Positions 1-12,420 of a stretch of DNA of 64,000 bases are shown one piece after another; positions within the stretch are counted from its first letter, which is position 1; every line of letters begins with the position of its first letter. A program made the position numbers and the translations under genes. Under the pieces are notes generated by a model. The model saw only the letters and a list, made by a program, of their open reading frames with translations, searched no databases and had not been told where the DNA came from. Source of the stretch: Siphonodentalium dalli (Eukaryota > Mollusca > Scaphopoda > Gadilida > Siphonodentaliidae); contig CP136063.1 of the NCBI GenBank assembly GCA_032622095.1, positions 25,980,987-26,044,986 of the forward strand. The letters run 5' to 3'.

Positions 1-200
1 GCACCAATAAATACATACAGGATCACATTATGCAGTAAAGCATTAAATCCATACAGGATGGCATTATGCAGTAAAATATTAAATCCATACAGGATCACAT
101 TATGCAGTAAAGCATTAAATCCATACAGGATCGCATTATGCAATAAAGCATTAAATCCATACATGATCACATTATGCAGTAAAGCATTAAATCCATACAC
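1..200. repeat. 36-bp minisatellite at the window edge
   Basis: About five head-to-tail copies of a 36-bp unit containing ATTAAATCCATACAGGATC and CATTATGCAGTAAA. The period is a multiple of three, so one frame stays open and gives a 12-residue repeat, but there is no sign that this is a gene. The array probably continues to the left of the window. Confidence 0.9.
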
Positions 201-2260
201 ATTGTGTCAGTCGAACATTTGTTCATATACATTATACAGCATGTAAAGAGTGAGCGATAAGCACAACACTCAACACCATGGAAATGTTTCAGGAGAGTGA
301 TTCACAGTGACCTATTCAATACCAAAATCTTGAAAGGTCAGGGTTAATTATACTGTTATGTTATAGACAATTTGGTGGAATTTCTAACCAAAGTTCACTT
401 AATGCATAGGGTATCCGCGGCGATGAGTGTTTTGCTTACCGCATACTCTTCACATACTGTTTGTCTACATAACATGGGGTTTATTCACATGACTTAAAAA
501 TATCATTTAATACAACTATTAGTTATTTGGGTCAAGTGTGGACTAAGTACTCATTTTGGAGATTCATCGGAATAACAATGAGCCATTTATTAACTCTGAA
601 ATGTTTGTAAAAGTAAAACATAAAGTGATCCAGAGACACTGATGGACAAAACAAGAGCACTGCTACTGATGGTTATTTAAACCAAATTTCCAGCTACCAC
701 CTTTGACCAAAATATCTTAACCAAATATGTACATGTACCATGCAAATTTCCATTTCTGAAAACTGAATAGAACCTGGTATAAAATTGTCTACTATGAGGG
801 TTTACGGGCAGATAATTTTACCCATTCACAATACAAACCGTTTACAGCACCATGCATACATGTACATGGCCTCAATATAGCTCGAAGACGAGTGTGACTC
901 GCCACACAGTAGTATTTCAACCAGGTTCTACTCATGATTCATTGCATTAACTGAATATTACATGCACACTTCAACTACGATATGGTAGGTAAAGCTACAT
1001 GTATTTTGCTGAAGATAGGATCTAATATACATATGGCGATTTAATTTAGACTTTGAAAAATTATTGAAATTTCAGCACGCAGTGACAATGGTGGCCTGAT
1101 ATAAAATAATATAATAGCAAGCCATGCCATGCCTGAGATAAAATAGCCACTCTGTAACAAATAAATTTGGTAACCGAGAAGTTTGGCCCATTATTATTAT
1201 AATTGAATATACATGTAGGTGCATAATACATTACAAATAATGTGAAGTATAGGTATACACTCATGTAGATGTAGAAATTAACCCGAAGCACCTTTTTTGC
1301 CCGAAAGTTCCACCAATTCACCATAAAATTGCCCAAATTTTATGCTTGCAAATCGTTCATATGGCTGCAGTCCCTCAGCCCCTGGCACATATTGCCATGT
1401 AAATGTCGAAAACGCGATTGTAGAACTTACACACACTAGATATTAGACGCCTAGATATAAAATTTAAACCAACCCATATCCGATACTGCATGATATCCTG
1501 AATAATCCCAAACTAATTTATGACAGAAGAATCACTTCACTAAATATAAAGTGGTACTATTTGTCTGACCGCATTTCAGGGTAGAACAGTGAACTGAGTA
1601 TCTACCATTTCCATTATAATTCAATTCGAACTAACAGTAACACATATATTAATATTAATAAGACATAGTATTAATGCGAATAATTTCACATTACCGGTAC
1701 TGGTATCTCTTTACTCTGGTCAAAATCAAGATAAGAGTTATTTAACTTATCATCCCGCGACAGCACTCGTGCTGTATCGACAAACCCATTTACACATCGT
1801 GTCGTTCTGTGTATTTGTGGAATTTTCAGGTTCAGATATCTGAATGTTCTGATACTGGGCATATAGAACCATGGTTTATGAATATATCTAGGCTATTAGG
1901 CCTGATTATTGAGGTACAAGGGGGGGGGGGGGGTGCACCGTGCAAATGGAATTATGCAAAACTTGTGTTTTTGGTAGGAATCAAGGGGAGGGGTGCAGTG
2001 TTGAAATTTCCCGAAGTGGACACCCTCCAATGGAGACCCTTTGGCCACGTCCCTGACCAAACAGTACCGTAACTCCACCGCAGTGACCATCTTGATACCA
2101 ATGTGGATACCGTATACTACCAGCAATACATTGGTCTTTACCGGGTACCACCCCGTTTTTCAAGTCAATTACTTTGATTATAATGGTACCTCTGTGTGGA
2201 ACCCCACAACCACGGGGTTGTTTGTATGCCAACAATGAAAACTAAAATGATATTCTCCCA
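201..2260. other. Intergenic, no gene recognised
   Basis: A+T-rich DNA with only short chance reading frames. It holds scattered TACATGTA and ACCGGTA words, which are frequent across the window, and a run of 14 G at 1920-1933. I see no domain, splice pattern or RNA gene. Confidence 0.6.
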
Positions 2261-2261
2261 T

Positions 2262-2566
2262 CTAGAGATCACATCGAGGATCAATATTAAGTTTGATGAC
2301 GATCAAAAGAGGGTTGTGGCCTGTAGGGTGTGCCAAAGAATTTAGTGATGCAAAGAGTAAAATATAGGGTGTGCTAAAGGATTTAGTCAAACAAAGAGTA
2401 AAAATAAGATGGCCATTGGCAGCCATGTTTTTTACCAGAATTTCTGGGGGGATGGTAATCTCTCCTTTAGATGTCACTCCGAGAATCCATTGTGTTTGGT
2501 GACGATCATATGAGAAATGTTATTTGTACAGTGTGCCAAAGGATTTAATCATACAAAGAGTACAGT
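2262..2566. repeat. Two diverged tandem units
   Basis: The block GTGTGCCAAAGAATTTAG followed by CAAAGAGTA occurs at about 2326, 2367 and 2531. The first and last copies are each preceded by TGACGATCA within a longer similar stretch, so the region looks like two diverged units of roughly 200 bp plus one short extra copy. No coding potential is seen. Confidence 0.6.
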
Positions 2567-4500
2567 TAAAGATTGCTGTTTTTACCAGAAAATTGAAAAA
2601 AATGTTAACTGTTGTAAAGTTTGGCTAAAATTGAGCTAGGAGCCCGGGGGGAGTTTGTGTGTTGGTTGGATGGAACAGTGTACCAGTACAGTTGTTATTA
2701 GTATTTTTTTTTCATTTTAATATTTTTGCTTGACATTTCAATGAACACCCAATTACATCAGTGATATATAAATCAAAGTGTATGTCAAATATTTGCAGGA
2801 CCCAAACATCTGGGTTTAACAAACTATCTGACCGACTACGTACATGTACAGTACATGCGTACATGTTTATTGCCATACTCCACCATATACCTGTCACCTG
2901 GGATGGCGGGTTTGAAGAGAACATGCGCAAAACATTGTGACGTTTCTACATATTTATTGTAGGTATATTTAGACCAATCAAAATGGGCACCACATTCAAG
3001 ATGGCCGACGTTGTTTCAAAATGGCCACCGCGTTGAACTTCTACCCAATATATAGGATACACTGACCACTTTTCGGTTCTTTCTTTGTTATGATATATAA
3101 GTAAATCATCCTTTTAAAGGTTGAGTTATCATAAGTATGCAAAAATAGTATTATTTTTAGGAATTATTTATTACTTTCTTATTTTTACAGATTTTTTTTG
3201 TTGAAAATCCTTCAAATTTGTTTCTAGATGACTACTTTTTTAGCAACTCCAACTATTTATTATATGGGTCTATATGTGGCATAACATAGATACGTAGTCC
3301 ATATATCTGTTTAAGACATGCGATTTCTTTGGTAGTTATTGAATTTTGTTAAATAATATGTGTAAATAGGCTGTTAACATACATGTGCGAGTTGGTATAG
3401 TGTGAGTTAAAATGTTTAAGATATGTTTGGTGTTAATACATTGTTAATATTAATAGTGATACATTGGTAAAGACATATTATGAACTTGTTCGAGTGCGAT
3501 AAACTAATAAGTTAGTACTCAGGCGCTATGCCAACCTGGGGAATGTATCATTCTACTAAGATCACGAAAATTTAAAATGAATCGACCATGCCACTCCATA
3601 GAAAACATCGCCTGAACTACGCTCAATTGTAAATATTTACACCTCAATTCGGGAGGCAACAATCGGCGATAAATTAACGCAAACGATTTCGACATCCAGA
3701 GTCATTGCACTTAATTAATATATAAGAATGACGGTGTGTGTTGTCAATTTGGATTAATATTCGTAAAAAATAACTACTGAGAGCAAGGTTAGTCTCCATA
3801 TCTATTTGATCACCCTACCGGAGTGTTTCACATCACTTTAATGATAATAGTGTAATCAATTGTATGAAATTCATATTTGAAGTCATTAAATACTGTTGAC
3901 ATGTCATTCCATATATTGTACAAATCGGTCTTGCATAATGTGTTGATTATTTTCTGAAGCAGATGACAAATTTCTCTGACAAAAACAAGAAAATAACACA
4001 AGATTCATGGTGAGTAAATCATTTCCATACTATGCATAAGGTGAATAAACTGCAGATAATTCAGTACGCGGTAGGCAAAGATTGTTTTGAGGTACATTAA
4101 TGCAAAAAAAAGTTTTTAAATGTGTTTCTTTCGACCAATGTGCTGCTCAATTTTTTTTTTAAATATGGAACACCAAAATGAAATAAATTAGTAAAATCAG
4201 AAAAATGCAGTTTATTTATCTTTTACATTGCTCTTATTATCTTAGATGTACATGTATACTAATTAACTAATTAAATTGAGAATAAACTTCAAATACAGAC
4301 CCCGACAATTAATCGTGCACATTCACGTGCATATATTGACTACAAACATCATGACATTGGTAAACTTTTGAAGTAATATTTTCGGTTTTATTTATGGAAT
4401 AAAAGTTAATTTTAAACTCTAAAAGTAGAATAATTAAATCATTTTCATCATTAAGAAATCATAGCAATCGTTAATAATATAAAGCTAAAAAATAACTCAT
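2567..4500. other. Intergenic; UTR-like AAGATGGCC block at about 2985-3060
   Basis: No gene is seen. At 2971-3060 there is an AAAATGGGCACC, AAGATGGCCGAC, AAAATGGCCACC series resembling the 3' flank of the pseudogene at 4570-7195 (compare 7495-7540). It may be the untranslated remnant of another copy of that family. The rest is A+T-rich. Confidence 0.45.
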
Positions 4501-4569
4501 ATACATGTACAATGATTACAGCTACAAGGTAGTAATAATCTGCTTATTCTATATTTTCAGTTTTCGGAG

Positions 4570-7195
4570 ATGGTTGATTGTAATAACTCACAGCAAGCAT
4601 CAATGGTCACGCCGAACAAATGGATTACAGATTGGAAAAAGTGCTGTCTCTGCCAGCAGACCAAAGTCAATCCATGCACATCGAAGAAAGAACAAGATGA
4701 TTATACAAACATTGCAACAAATGTACCACTGTTTCGTGTCATTAATTCAATGCCGATCATGTTTGATCCACAGGGACTGGACAAGGGTTGTGGTATATAA
4801 GAAACATTACAAACAAACAAGGCAAAGTATCACGTAAGCTGCAGATGCCGGTTCAGTAACGTAACCAAAAGCTACAGCGGGCACAGAAACAGCATTTACC
4901 TCCCAGTAAAACTAAACATCAAAATATTCAGCCTGCAGCTGTTACGTGTTTTCTGTGTGACAGGGAGACTCCACAAAATTAAGAGAAGCATCGACAATGC
5001 AATTGGACGAAATAGTTAACAAATGTGCAAGAACTCTTAATAATGGTCCTCTTCTCGTGAAGTTAAGTGGTGATGATGTAGCTGCACGGGAACTGAAGTA
5101 CCACCAAGTTGTAATTCAGTGACAATGATGCAATCGCTTTTTCAGAACAACATATGCTTGAACATTGTACCAAATTTGACAACAAGTTTGAACAATGATG
5201 TATACAAAGTTCTATAACACAGCCTTCTGTAATTTGTATGCATGATCGAGCATGGTGCTGACATAAAGTCACAGATTACAAATGGTGCAACAAAGTCTGA
5301 CTTAAAATTCAACTGTTTTCCTCTAGATATAATGATAAAGCCTTTTATCATCGCCACTGTCAAGACCTGAAACACCATTCCCCATATAGACTGGCATCAC
5401 TCTGTACACACAAACAAGGAAACGAAAGCTGATTGACATGTTCTATGAAAACGGACTGAGTATATCTTATCATGAACATTTCAAACCAGCTTGGAGAGGT
5501 TGTTGTTAAAAAATATCAAACAGATGGAGTTGTGCGTCCACATATATTGTTCACCACATATGCTTTAGACAATATTGACCCAACCCTCCATCGACTACCA
5601 GCACATCATTTTCCACGGGACAAGTATTTCCATGTTTCAGCATCCGCATCCAGATAATCAAGGCGAGCAGTGACCTATTGACTTCAGTTCTGGAAAAACT
5701 GGAAAAATGAAACAAATCCCACATCTTCCGGACAAATATGTTGTTATGCTTGGAGTGTTACATCTGGAATTGGATGCTCTAAAAATGGTTGGTTTAGTGT
5801 TTCAGGATAGCGGCTGGACGAGTACTCTCGTAGAAGCAGGTATAGCAAGCCCATGCACAGCAGATTCATTCATCAAAGCTTCACGTATTACAAAAACCCG
5901 ACAGCCACATCAGATAACAGCGTGTAGTCTTTTCAAACTTATGAAATTTGCACACTCAGAATACTGCAGTCAGATTTACCCGATGTTGATAGTACGCACT
6001 AAAATTTCAATGACTGGTGTAAAGTGTTGTTAGTCCACAGTTCCAGTTTTGGAGTTTGGTGCATGACAATTTTACTGCTAGTTAGATCATTTCGAGAAGC
6101 ATTTCACTCTGCATCGTGAAGTGGTATCTGAACTAATTCCATATTTCTTTGCATCACTCACTATGCACGTTGGCTACCTAGGATAGGATAATTTATTTAC
6201 AATATACACATGAATAATACAATGACAGTAACATATAATAAGATAAATGCTGTCTTCAGACTGTCTGCGGGCTGTCTTCCTGCTACCCCATAAAACAAGT
6301 ATCACTATAATTAATTGCATAGATGGCTTGTATTTTATACACGCATACGTACACATTACATGTATTATCGTGTATAAAGCTAACTAGAAACTAGTTTTGG
6401 GGCATATCACAAACAAGTATTGGTGTGGTTGTGAGCCAATTCAGACGAATTGTAAGATACCGCCGTCTTTAGTTAAGTAAATAAGATAGGAATTATCTAT
6501 ATATGTTTTTGTTGAGTGAGGTCTTGGGATATTAAAATTAACAGTATTACATATATATAATGTTTATATGTATGTTTAGTGTCGAGAACAATTATGATTA
6601 TGCATCGAGTATATTCATATTATTTATAGAGCACAGTCCGGACATCCTTTGTTTTTACAGCGTACATTTTATTGGTAATTTCTGAGCATTGCTATCTGTA
6701 AGCGCTTCTTCAATGTGTGCCTGCTTTGGTAAGATGTGTAGTCTTTTTCCATGTTGTTCCATGTAGGGGGAAGGCGTGGTGTAGCAATTTACCTGACCAG
6801 TCAGTTCTAGGTAGTTCTACCTATTCACCTCACAGACATTGATCACAATATAGAAGAAACATCCCATCATAGCATACTAATTTCATTGAGGGAACTTTGT
6901 TGTACACAAGACTGAAAGAAACTTGTCAAGTATGGCAATAGACCAGGCCCATGAACATCACAATGATTGTCCCCATATATGCCCTACCTTAAACCAGCTT
7001 ACCCGAGTCATGCATATTTGGGGATGGGTAGAAAATGGCAGTCACTGGGAATCGTTTTGGGTGGAACTTCCACCAATTGCCAAATGTTGCAGTCAGTTGA
7101 CCAAATGCGGCTGCAAGACATGTAGTTGGCGAAGAACATGCTACCGCATTGGGCTTCCATGCACCACTTTATGCAGTTGTGGTTGCCAAGTTTAA
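4570..7195 (+). pseudogene. Decayed invertebrate repeat-family protein with CXC C-terminus
   Basis: Pieces in several frames line up, in order, with a large uncharacterised protein family common in invertebrate genomes (recognised from memory; no formal name known to me). First comes a Cys-pair N-terminus (KKCCLCQQTKVNP) preceded by a TTTTCAG acceptor-like site. Then follow, with an in-frame TAA after GCGI, KAKYHVSCRCRFSN; a second Cys/LKYH segment near 5000-5110 (frameshifted); TRKRKLIDMFYENGLSISY at about 5410-5470; VDNID-like ALDNIDPTLHR near 5575; GWTSTLVEAGIASPCTADSF at 5815-5875; HYARWLP at about 6160-6180; GNFVVHKT and SMAIDQAHEHHN at 6890-6963; and a Cys-rich LTKCGCKTC...LCSCGC tail at 7096-7190 resembling the tesmin/TSO1 CXC domain. 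At least two large internal deletions and many frameshifts or stops are present, so it cannot make a full protein. A transposon interrupts it at 6181-6816. Confidence 0.8.
6181..6816 (-). mobile_element. Transposon insertion with 7-bp target-site duplication
   Basis: CTACCTA occurs at 6174-6180 and again at 6817-6823, exactly at the point where the pseudogene reading (HYARWLP, then LPIHLTDI) is broken and resumed. The inserted 636 bp begin GGATAGGATAATTTATT, which read on the minus strand is a LINE- or SINE-like 3' tail (AATAAATTATCCTATCC), comparable to the GATA-rich 3' end of the LINE at 26.2 kb. The short minus frame ending at 6174 is probably 3' UTR. The family is not identified. Confidence 0.75.
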
Positions 7196-7690
7196 AAGAC
7201 TCTAAGACCTGATAGTAAGGCATGTGTGTTGCTATCCCAGGTACTAACATCATATATAGTGTGAGGTTAAATTGTTTGAAATTGAATTTTTTTTTTCACA
7301 ACTAAAAGTTAAGTGATATAAAAATGCCCAAATTTTGAAATGAAACAGCAAATTTGTACAATATATTGTTTTACCATACTCAGGTTGTATTTTAATTATC
7401 AATTCAACCTTTAGAAATGACATAAGATTTCTTGTTTGAGTGATACATCAATAAAATTGGTTAACTTTTCAAAATTCGAAAACTGACGTAGCGGAAAATG
7501 GCGGCCATCTTAAAAATGGCAACCATCTTGGATTTTCGCATGGTTTGTCGAACATTATTGTTTAGTTACCCATACTGATCATTCATGCCAAATTTCATGC
7601 GTGTATCACTAAGTGACCGATTTTACACTTAGCCGCTCTACTATATTGGCTGAATAGTTAAAGGGTCACTCTCAACACATTTTATTTAAA
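7196..7690 (+). other. Probable 3' UTR remnant of the 4.6-7.2 kb pseudogene
   Basis: After the CXC tail comes A+T-rich DNA and then AAAATGGCGGCCATCTT and AAAATGGCAACCATCTTGG (7495-7535), followed by a stretch about TTTCATGCGTGTATCAC and TAGCCGCTCTACTA. I recall this kind of block downstream of other members of the family. The assignment is an inference. Confidence 0.45.
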
Positions 7691-8700
7691 GAGTGAAGAG
7701 TAAAGATGTACCTAGGAATATATACACCCCCAACAAGGTGATGAGTAATGATGCATCGGGTATCTATATAGCGCATCTATGAGATGCACATGGGGGATTT
7801 ATTATCTACATCTACCATTATATATAGTTATCGGGTAAATTTACTCAATGCTTGCTCTGCTCGTGTGTGCGTACACCGGGGAATTTTTTTTTTTAATGTG
7901 CTAAACGGTCAGTCCTTACCATGAGGAAATTAACTGAGATGTTGTCATGGTTTTTCCTCTTTCTCACGTTGTACCATTTCGAAAATCTCAATTAAGTCAC
8001 CAAAACTCATTCTGCATATATATATACACACCGGCCAGTCTGAGTCTCTTTAAAATTATACGCATATTAATGTATACCGCCATGCATGCGGATTGTGGCC
8101 GGTTAGTGCCCGAGATTTAGTCATAATACATTGACAAATACAAATGGAAAATCTGATCGATTGGGTCAATCACATCATCGATAGCGTGGGTCGTTAACAC
8201 TATACCGAAGACACCTTGTGGTTCAGCCGCTACCAAATAAACTACTTGGTTTATAAAATAAACCCACTCGGTAAATACGACCCCTGGAGTTTGGGCGCCT
8301 AAACCGGTAAACGGTATGAAAAACGGCCTGGATATGTCCCTGTTAACTCATGACGGAAGGCTTGATGTGCACTTACAATGATACTTGCTTAATGGATAGT
8401 GTTTTCACGATTGAGTTGTGTTTAAAATTGTTTTGTACCGGTATTTATAACAGGAAGACTCAAAAGTATGTAACAGTAAAGTTGGGCAAAAATTATCGCT
8501 GTCGGGGGGGGGGGGGAATTAGGTTCAAGGTCGTGAACATGGACATTGATTAGTCGAAACATGGATATTTTTTGGGGATTTTCATATGTACCGGTATATG
8601 CCATACACTTACATATGTACCTTGCTGGACAAAACAAGTGTCCACTTGCCACGCAGCCGAAATGCAACTACAGTACATCGCGGCTCCACATGGCTAACTA
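7691..8700. other. Intergenic, no gene recognised
   Basis: No domain or RNA gene is seen. There is a 13-G run at 8504-8516 and several ACCGGTA words. Short frames on both strands overlap each other without codon constraint. Confidence 0.55.
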
Positions 8701-8802
8701 CAGTTGGGCTGCGGTGTACTTGCCGTTCAGCCATGGTGTAGATGCCGCGTTGTGCGTTCATTAAACTGAAAAAAGACGATACAAACCAAAATATTGACCA
8801 CG

Positions 8803-8890
8803 GTGCACATGTCGTTCGGCTGTGGTGTACTTGCTGTTCGACAGCAGTGTACTTGCCGTTCAGCCATGGTGTACTTGCCGTTAGGCCGCG
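8803..8890. repeat. 22-bp tandem repeat
   Basis: Four copies starting at 8803, 8825, 8847 and 8869, spaced exactly 22 bp, of a unit like GTGTACTTGCCGTTCAGCC. Another copy lies at 8713. Because 22 is not a multiple of three, the peptide repeat seen in any frame is not conserved, which argues against coding. Confidence 0.85.
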
Positions 8891-9254
8891 GTGCTCAACT
8901 GCAGTTACAAACTCTGACACCGCAGTGCCAATGTACACTTATTTTGTCCAACGGGGTACAATGTATGTTAATTGTGCATGGCGGTTCTCAAATCTGTCTT
9001 GCACATCAAATAAGAACTGTGTCTGTAGCTGCAAGCGTGAATTTAAAACTGAGTGAAAAATAATAATGTTCATATATTTAAATATGAGCGAGGGACTATT
9101 AGTATTATAATATTACTAAAATTAGGATGAAAGTTTGAAATTATATGATATTATAATAGCCAGAACATTTTCCTTGATATCATGTTTAACTTGAAGATGA
9201 AGTGTATCAACATACTAGATACTGCATGAAACAGGTACATTTTTCCTCCACTAG

Positions 9255-9282
9255 GCATTTTGTAACAAGTGTTACAAAATGC
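9255..9282. repeat. 28-bp palindrome
   Basis: GCATTTTGTAACA, a 2-bp centre AG, then TGTTACAAAATGC: two perfect 13-bp arms. The same GTTACAAAATGC word ends the GTTACA-rich repeat just upstream of ZNF-A at about 13300. It may be a transposon end or a protein-binding site. Confidence 0.7.
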
Positions 9283-9439
9283 ATTAGTGCAGCGGCCAAA
9301 TGAAGCAGGCGCGTATATAGAAGCGGCAGCGCAAATGGGGCGGGCAGCGGAGCGCGTTACAGGCCCTAGTGCCCTGATATACTATACTCTTGATATAGCG
9401 TCCATTTCTATACACACTCATTTAATACTGGGAGCATAC

Positions 9440-10420
9440 CTTCTGGTTCATTGTGTGTTCAAAACTTCAACGGGCTAGTGTGTGCTAAAGAGGTTAAAGG
9501 TTTATGGGTACCCAAAAACAGCGACAATTCGCCTTTCTCTTTGCTAGCCACTTTTTGTAAAGTGTCCCAGACATTCGGAAACCAACCCGCCCACTGAAGA
9601 TGTATATTTCCTGAATTACTTACCATTTGTCCACACCTCAGATAATATTGAAAGCATATCCATCCATGTGTGTACTTAAGACTTTAAATGGGATAGGGTG
9701 CTCAAAGAAAATTAAACTTTGGTATTTTCCAGCCGCCTTTTGTAAAGAACCCTTGGATTTTGGGGAACAAACTACCCATATAAATTATATATTCCCTGAT
9801 AGCACTACCTTTCGTTTACACTGTGAGTTATTAATAAAAGCATATATATTTGGCGCATGGTGTGTTCAAGAGTTTAGATGGGCTTAAAATAGGTCCCAAA
9901 ACAAAAAATATTCGCCTTTGCTCATATCCTTAATCAATATTTACAGCAATCATTTCAGTTCGTGGTTTGTTCAATTTTAACATTTCAATTGTGAAGGGGG
10001 TGGGGGGTCCTCAAAGCATATGAAATTCGTCTTTCTTATTTATCGGCCACTTTGTGTAAAGCGACACAGGCACAGTCATGCCACCCATACATATTATGTA
10101 CTCTCTGATAATACTATATTCCAGTCACACTCTTAGTTAGTATAAAGAGCATATAGCTTCAGTTCATATTGTGTTCAAATCTTTAAATCGGGTAGAGTGT
10201 TCTCGAAAAAACAATTCGCCCTTCATATTTGCCACACAGCCTCGTTTTGTAAAGTGCCACACTATTTCGGTCGGAAACAAACCCATCCATAAACATTGTT
10301 TCTATCCGTATGTAACTGTCCTTTGTACAGTTACATGATTCTTAATATTGAGATCATATTCTTTCAGTTCGTGATGTGTTCAAGACTTCTAATAGGGCGG
10401 GCGTGGCACATAGAATATAT
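9440..10420. repeat. Diverged satellite, unit about 200 bp
   Basis: Landmark TGTGTTCAAGACTT-like words recur near 9457, 9668, 9861, 9967, 10168 and 10377, and a second landmark (CACTTTTTGTAAAGTGTCCC-like) recurs near 9549, 9733, 10047 and 10240. Most spacings are 190-212 bp, with one shortened unit. Copies are strongly diverged, so the array is old. Confidence 0.7.
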
Positions 10421-11366
10421 TTGAACTAACGCTTCGACCCTGGTCAGACTAGTTTATGAGATATAAAATACAATATCCATTGTTTCTATATTTTGGTCAA
10501 TTTAGAGGGACTCTTAACAATCACTCGTCACAGTGATCACTGCGTGATGTTACATAAATTATTCTTAGCGCTATGTCGCCGATAAAAGGCAAATTTGAGG
10601 CACAGCATGTGTGGTTGTTCCACCACGTGTCACGTACGATTTCATGGCTGAAACACGAAAAGCGGATGGAAAAAAAACGCCAGTATTTCCCGAAAAACTA
10701 AGTATGGCAGAAACAATTATTTTGTTAGTCTATTATTATTATTATATTATTATTATAGATACATTTAGAGCGCATTATACAATAAATTAGTTTCAATGCG
10801 CTTACAATACAAACATGGCACACATCCTAAAATAATAGTAAATAGCGATTGGATAAAATTATATGCTAAGAACCTAACTGGAAGATACGCTTGACATGTT
10901 AAACATAAAATACAATCTCAAATATAAGGCATAATTATGGACATCAACAAAAAATGTAGAACTATAAGTTACTAAGGAATACAAAAGCGCATAACACTAC
11001 AAATCGAAAAAATATTAAAAAGTTACTGGTAAATTGGGGGGGGGGGCGTAACATACTAAAAATGCTAACAGCGAAAAATGGGGGTAAAATGGCGAACGGG
11101 TAACAAGCTAAACATAACATGAAAAGGGGGTAAAATAGGGAAAGATCGGGAACGAGTAAAATTGAAACGAAACATATTGATAGACTAAGGTGCTTAATTA
11201 GTGATCCAAACAGTATAACAGATATAATATTATCAACAAAGAGTATTTGCATTAGTATTTTTTGTATTTTGTTTTGGGTTAAGATGAAAACAAAACAAAA
11301 CAGTTATCAAACACATATGTACACGGGTTAAGTTCAGCTGGTGTTTCCCTTGGTCGGTGCACATGA
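10421..11366. other. Intergenic, no gene recognised
   Basis: Contains an ATT microsatellite at 10731-10760 and a G run at about 11036-11046. Nothing else is recognised. Confidence 0.55.
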
Positions 11367-11426
11367 CGTTAGCTTTCACCTGGTATAGCCTGGAACACCC
11401 TAGCTGACCAAGGCTACTTGCTAACG
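11367..11426. repeat. 60-bp hairpin-forming repeat, copy 1
   Basis: The ends are CGTTAGC and GCTAACG, and an inner pair TAGCCT/AGGCTA can also base-pair, giving a two-step stem-loop. A near-identical copy lies 139 bp downstream. No family is recognised. Confidence 0.7.
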
Positions 11427-11505
11427 TGCTTACGGGACTTCTTCTTCTTCTTCTTCGGTTGTGATTCCATGTCATTTATTGCTTCTTGAAATAAGAATGC
11501 GCATG

Positions 11506-11565
11506 AGTTAGCTTTCACCTGGTATAGCCTGAAACACCCTAGCTGACCAAGGCTACTCGCTAACG
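11506..11565. repeat. 60-bp hairpin-forming repeat, copy 2
   Basis: Differs from copy 1 at only a few positions and keeps both complementary pairs (GTTAGC/GCTAAC and TAGCCT/AGGCTA), while the DNA between the two copies is unrelated to either. Confidence 0.7.
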
Positions 11566-11689
11566 CTACTGTTTTGTATTTGTATGTTGTAATTTGAAGC
11601 AAAGACGGAAAAGGTGTGTTTTCAGTTCTCGCTTGAAAGCGGACAAAGAGTCACAACATCCAGATATTATGTGTCGTTTAGAACAAATA

Positions 11690-12420
11690 CTTTAGTACCT
11701 CAAAGTCGCTATATATTAATATAAAATTACATGTTATAAATGTTTTGTTGTTGTTGTAACTGGGGGTTTGGAAGCCTGATGCCATCTATAACCACACTCG
11801 CGGTGTCTACGGATCAGTTTTTATCACACGAATCATGATTAGATGCCAATTAGATTCATTTAGAAAAGTCTGTGTTGTCGTTATCATAAATATGTATTTT
11901 TTTCTACCAAATCTCCTTCGGGGGAACGGTACCTAAATCCATTATCTGGCAAACCACTCAAAATTTCTGTCAAATTCTTTCTACTTGTGATGTCCAGATA
12001 ACTACTGAGCCATATGAATTATATAGTTGGTCACGACTTGTTTATGACAAAGGTTTTAGTACTTAACATCGATGTTAATGCATGCAAAATTACCTGTTAT
12101 CAATAACATAATTGTTGTTGTTGTAACTGGGGGTCTGGAAGTCTGAACACATCTGTAATCAATTAAACGGTATCTCTGGACAAAACTTTCAGTACAAGAT
12201 TCATATTGGGTCCTATTAAGATCAATTAGAAAATGTTTGTAAAGTCGTTATCAAATATATGTATTTTTTCGACCAAAAACGTGTTGGGGAGGGGTAGCTA
12301 AAATCCAGTATCTCGCAAACCATTCAGAATTTCGGTTAACTTCTTTCTTCATATGTTTGTCGGATAACTACTACACCATATGGACTAAATATTTCGGCAT
12401 TATTGGAATATCCGTTTGAA
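11690..12420. repeat. Two diverged copies of a 367-bp unit
   Basis: TTGTTGTTGTAACTGGGGG at 11748 recurs 367 bp later, and the following landmarks (GTTATCAAATATATGTATTTTT, CAAACCATTCAGAATTTC-like, GGATAACTACT) recur in the same order. The copies are diverged by substitutions and small indels. No gene is seen. Confidence 0.75.

Noticed and set aside
58-246. 62-codon frame made of 12-residue repeats
   Set aside because: It is the translation of a 36-bp minisatellite; the period is a multiple of three, so any frame without a stop in the unit stays open.
1920-1933. Poly-G run as a G-quadruplex element
   Set aside because: Single homopolymers of this type recur at 8504, 11036 and (as C) 42798 and are best seen as unstable homopolymers or sequencing-prone sites.
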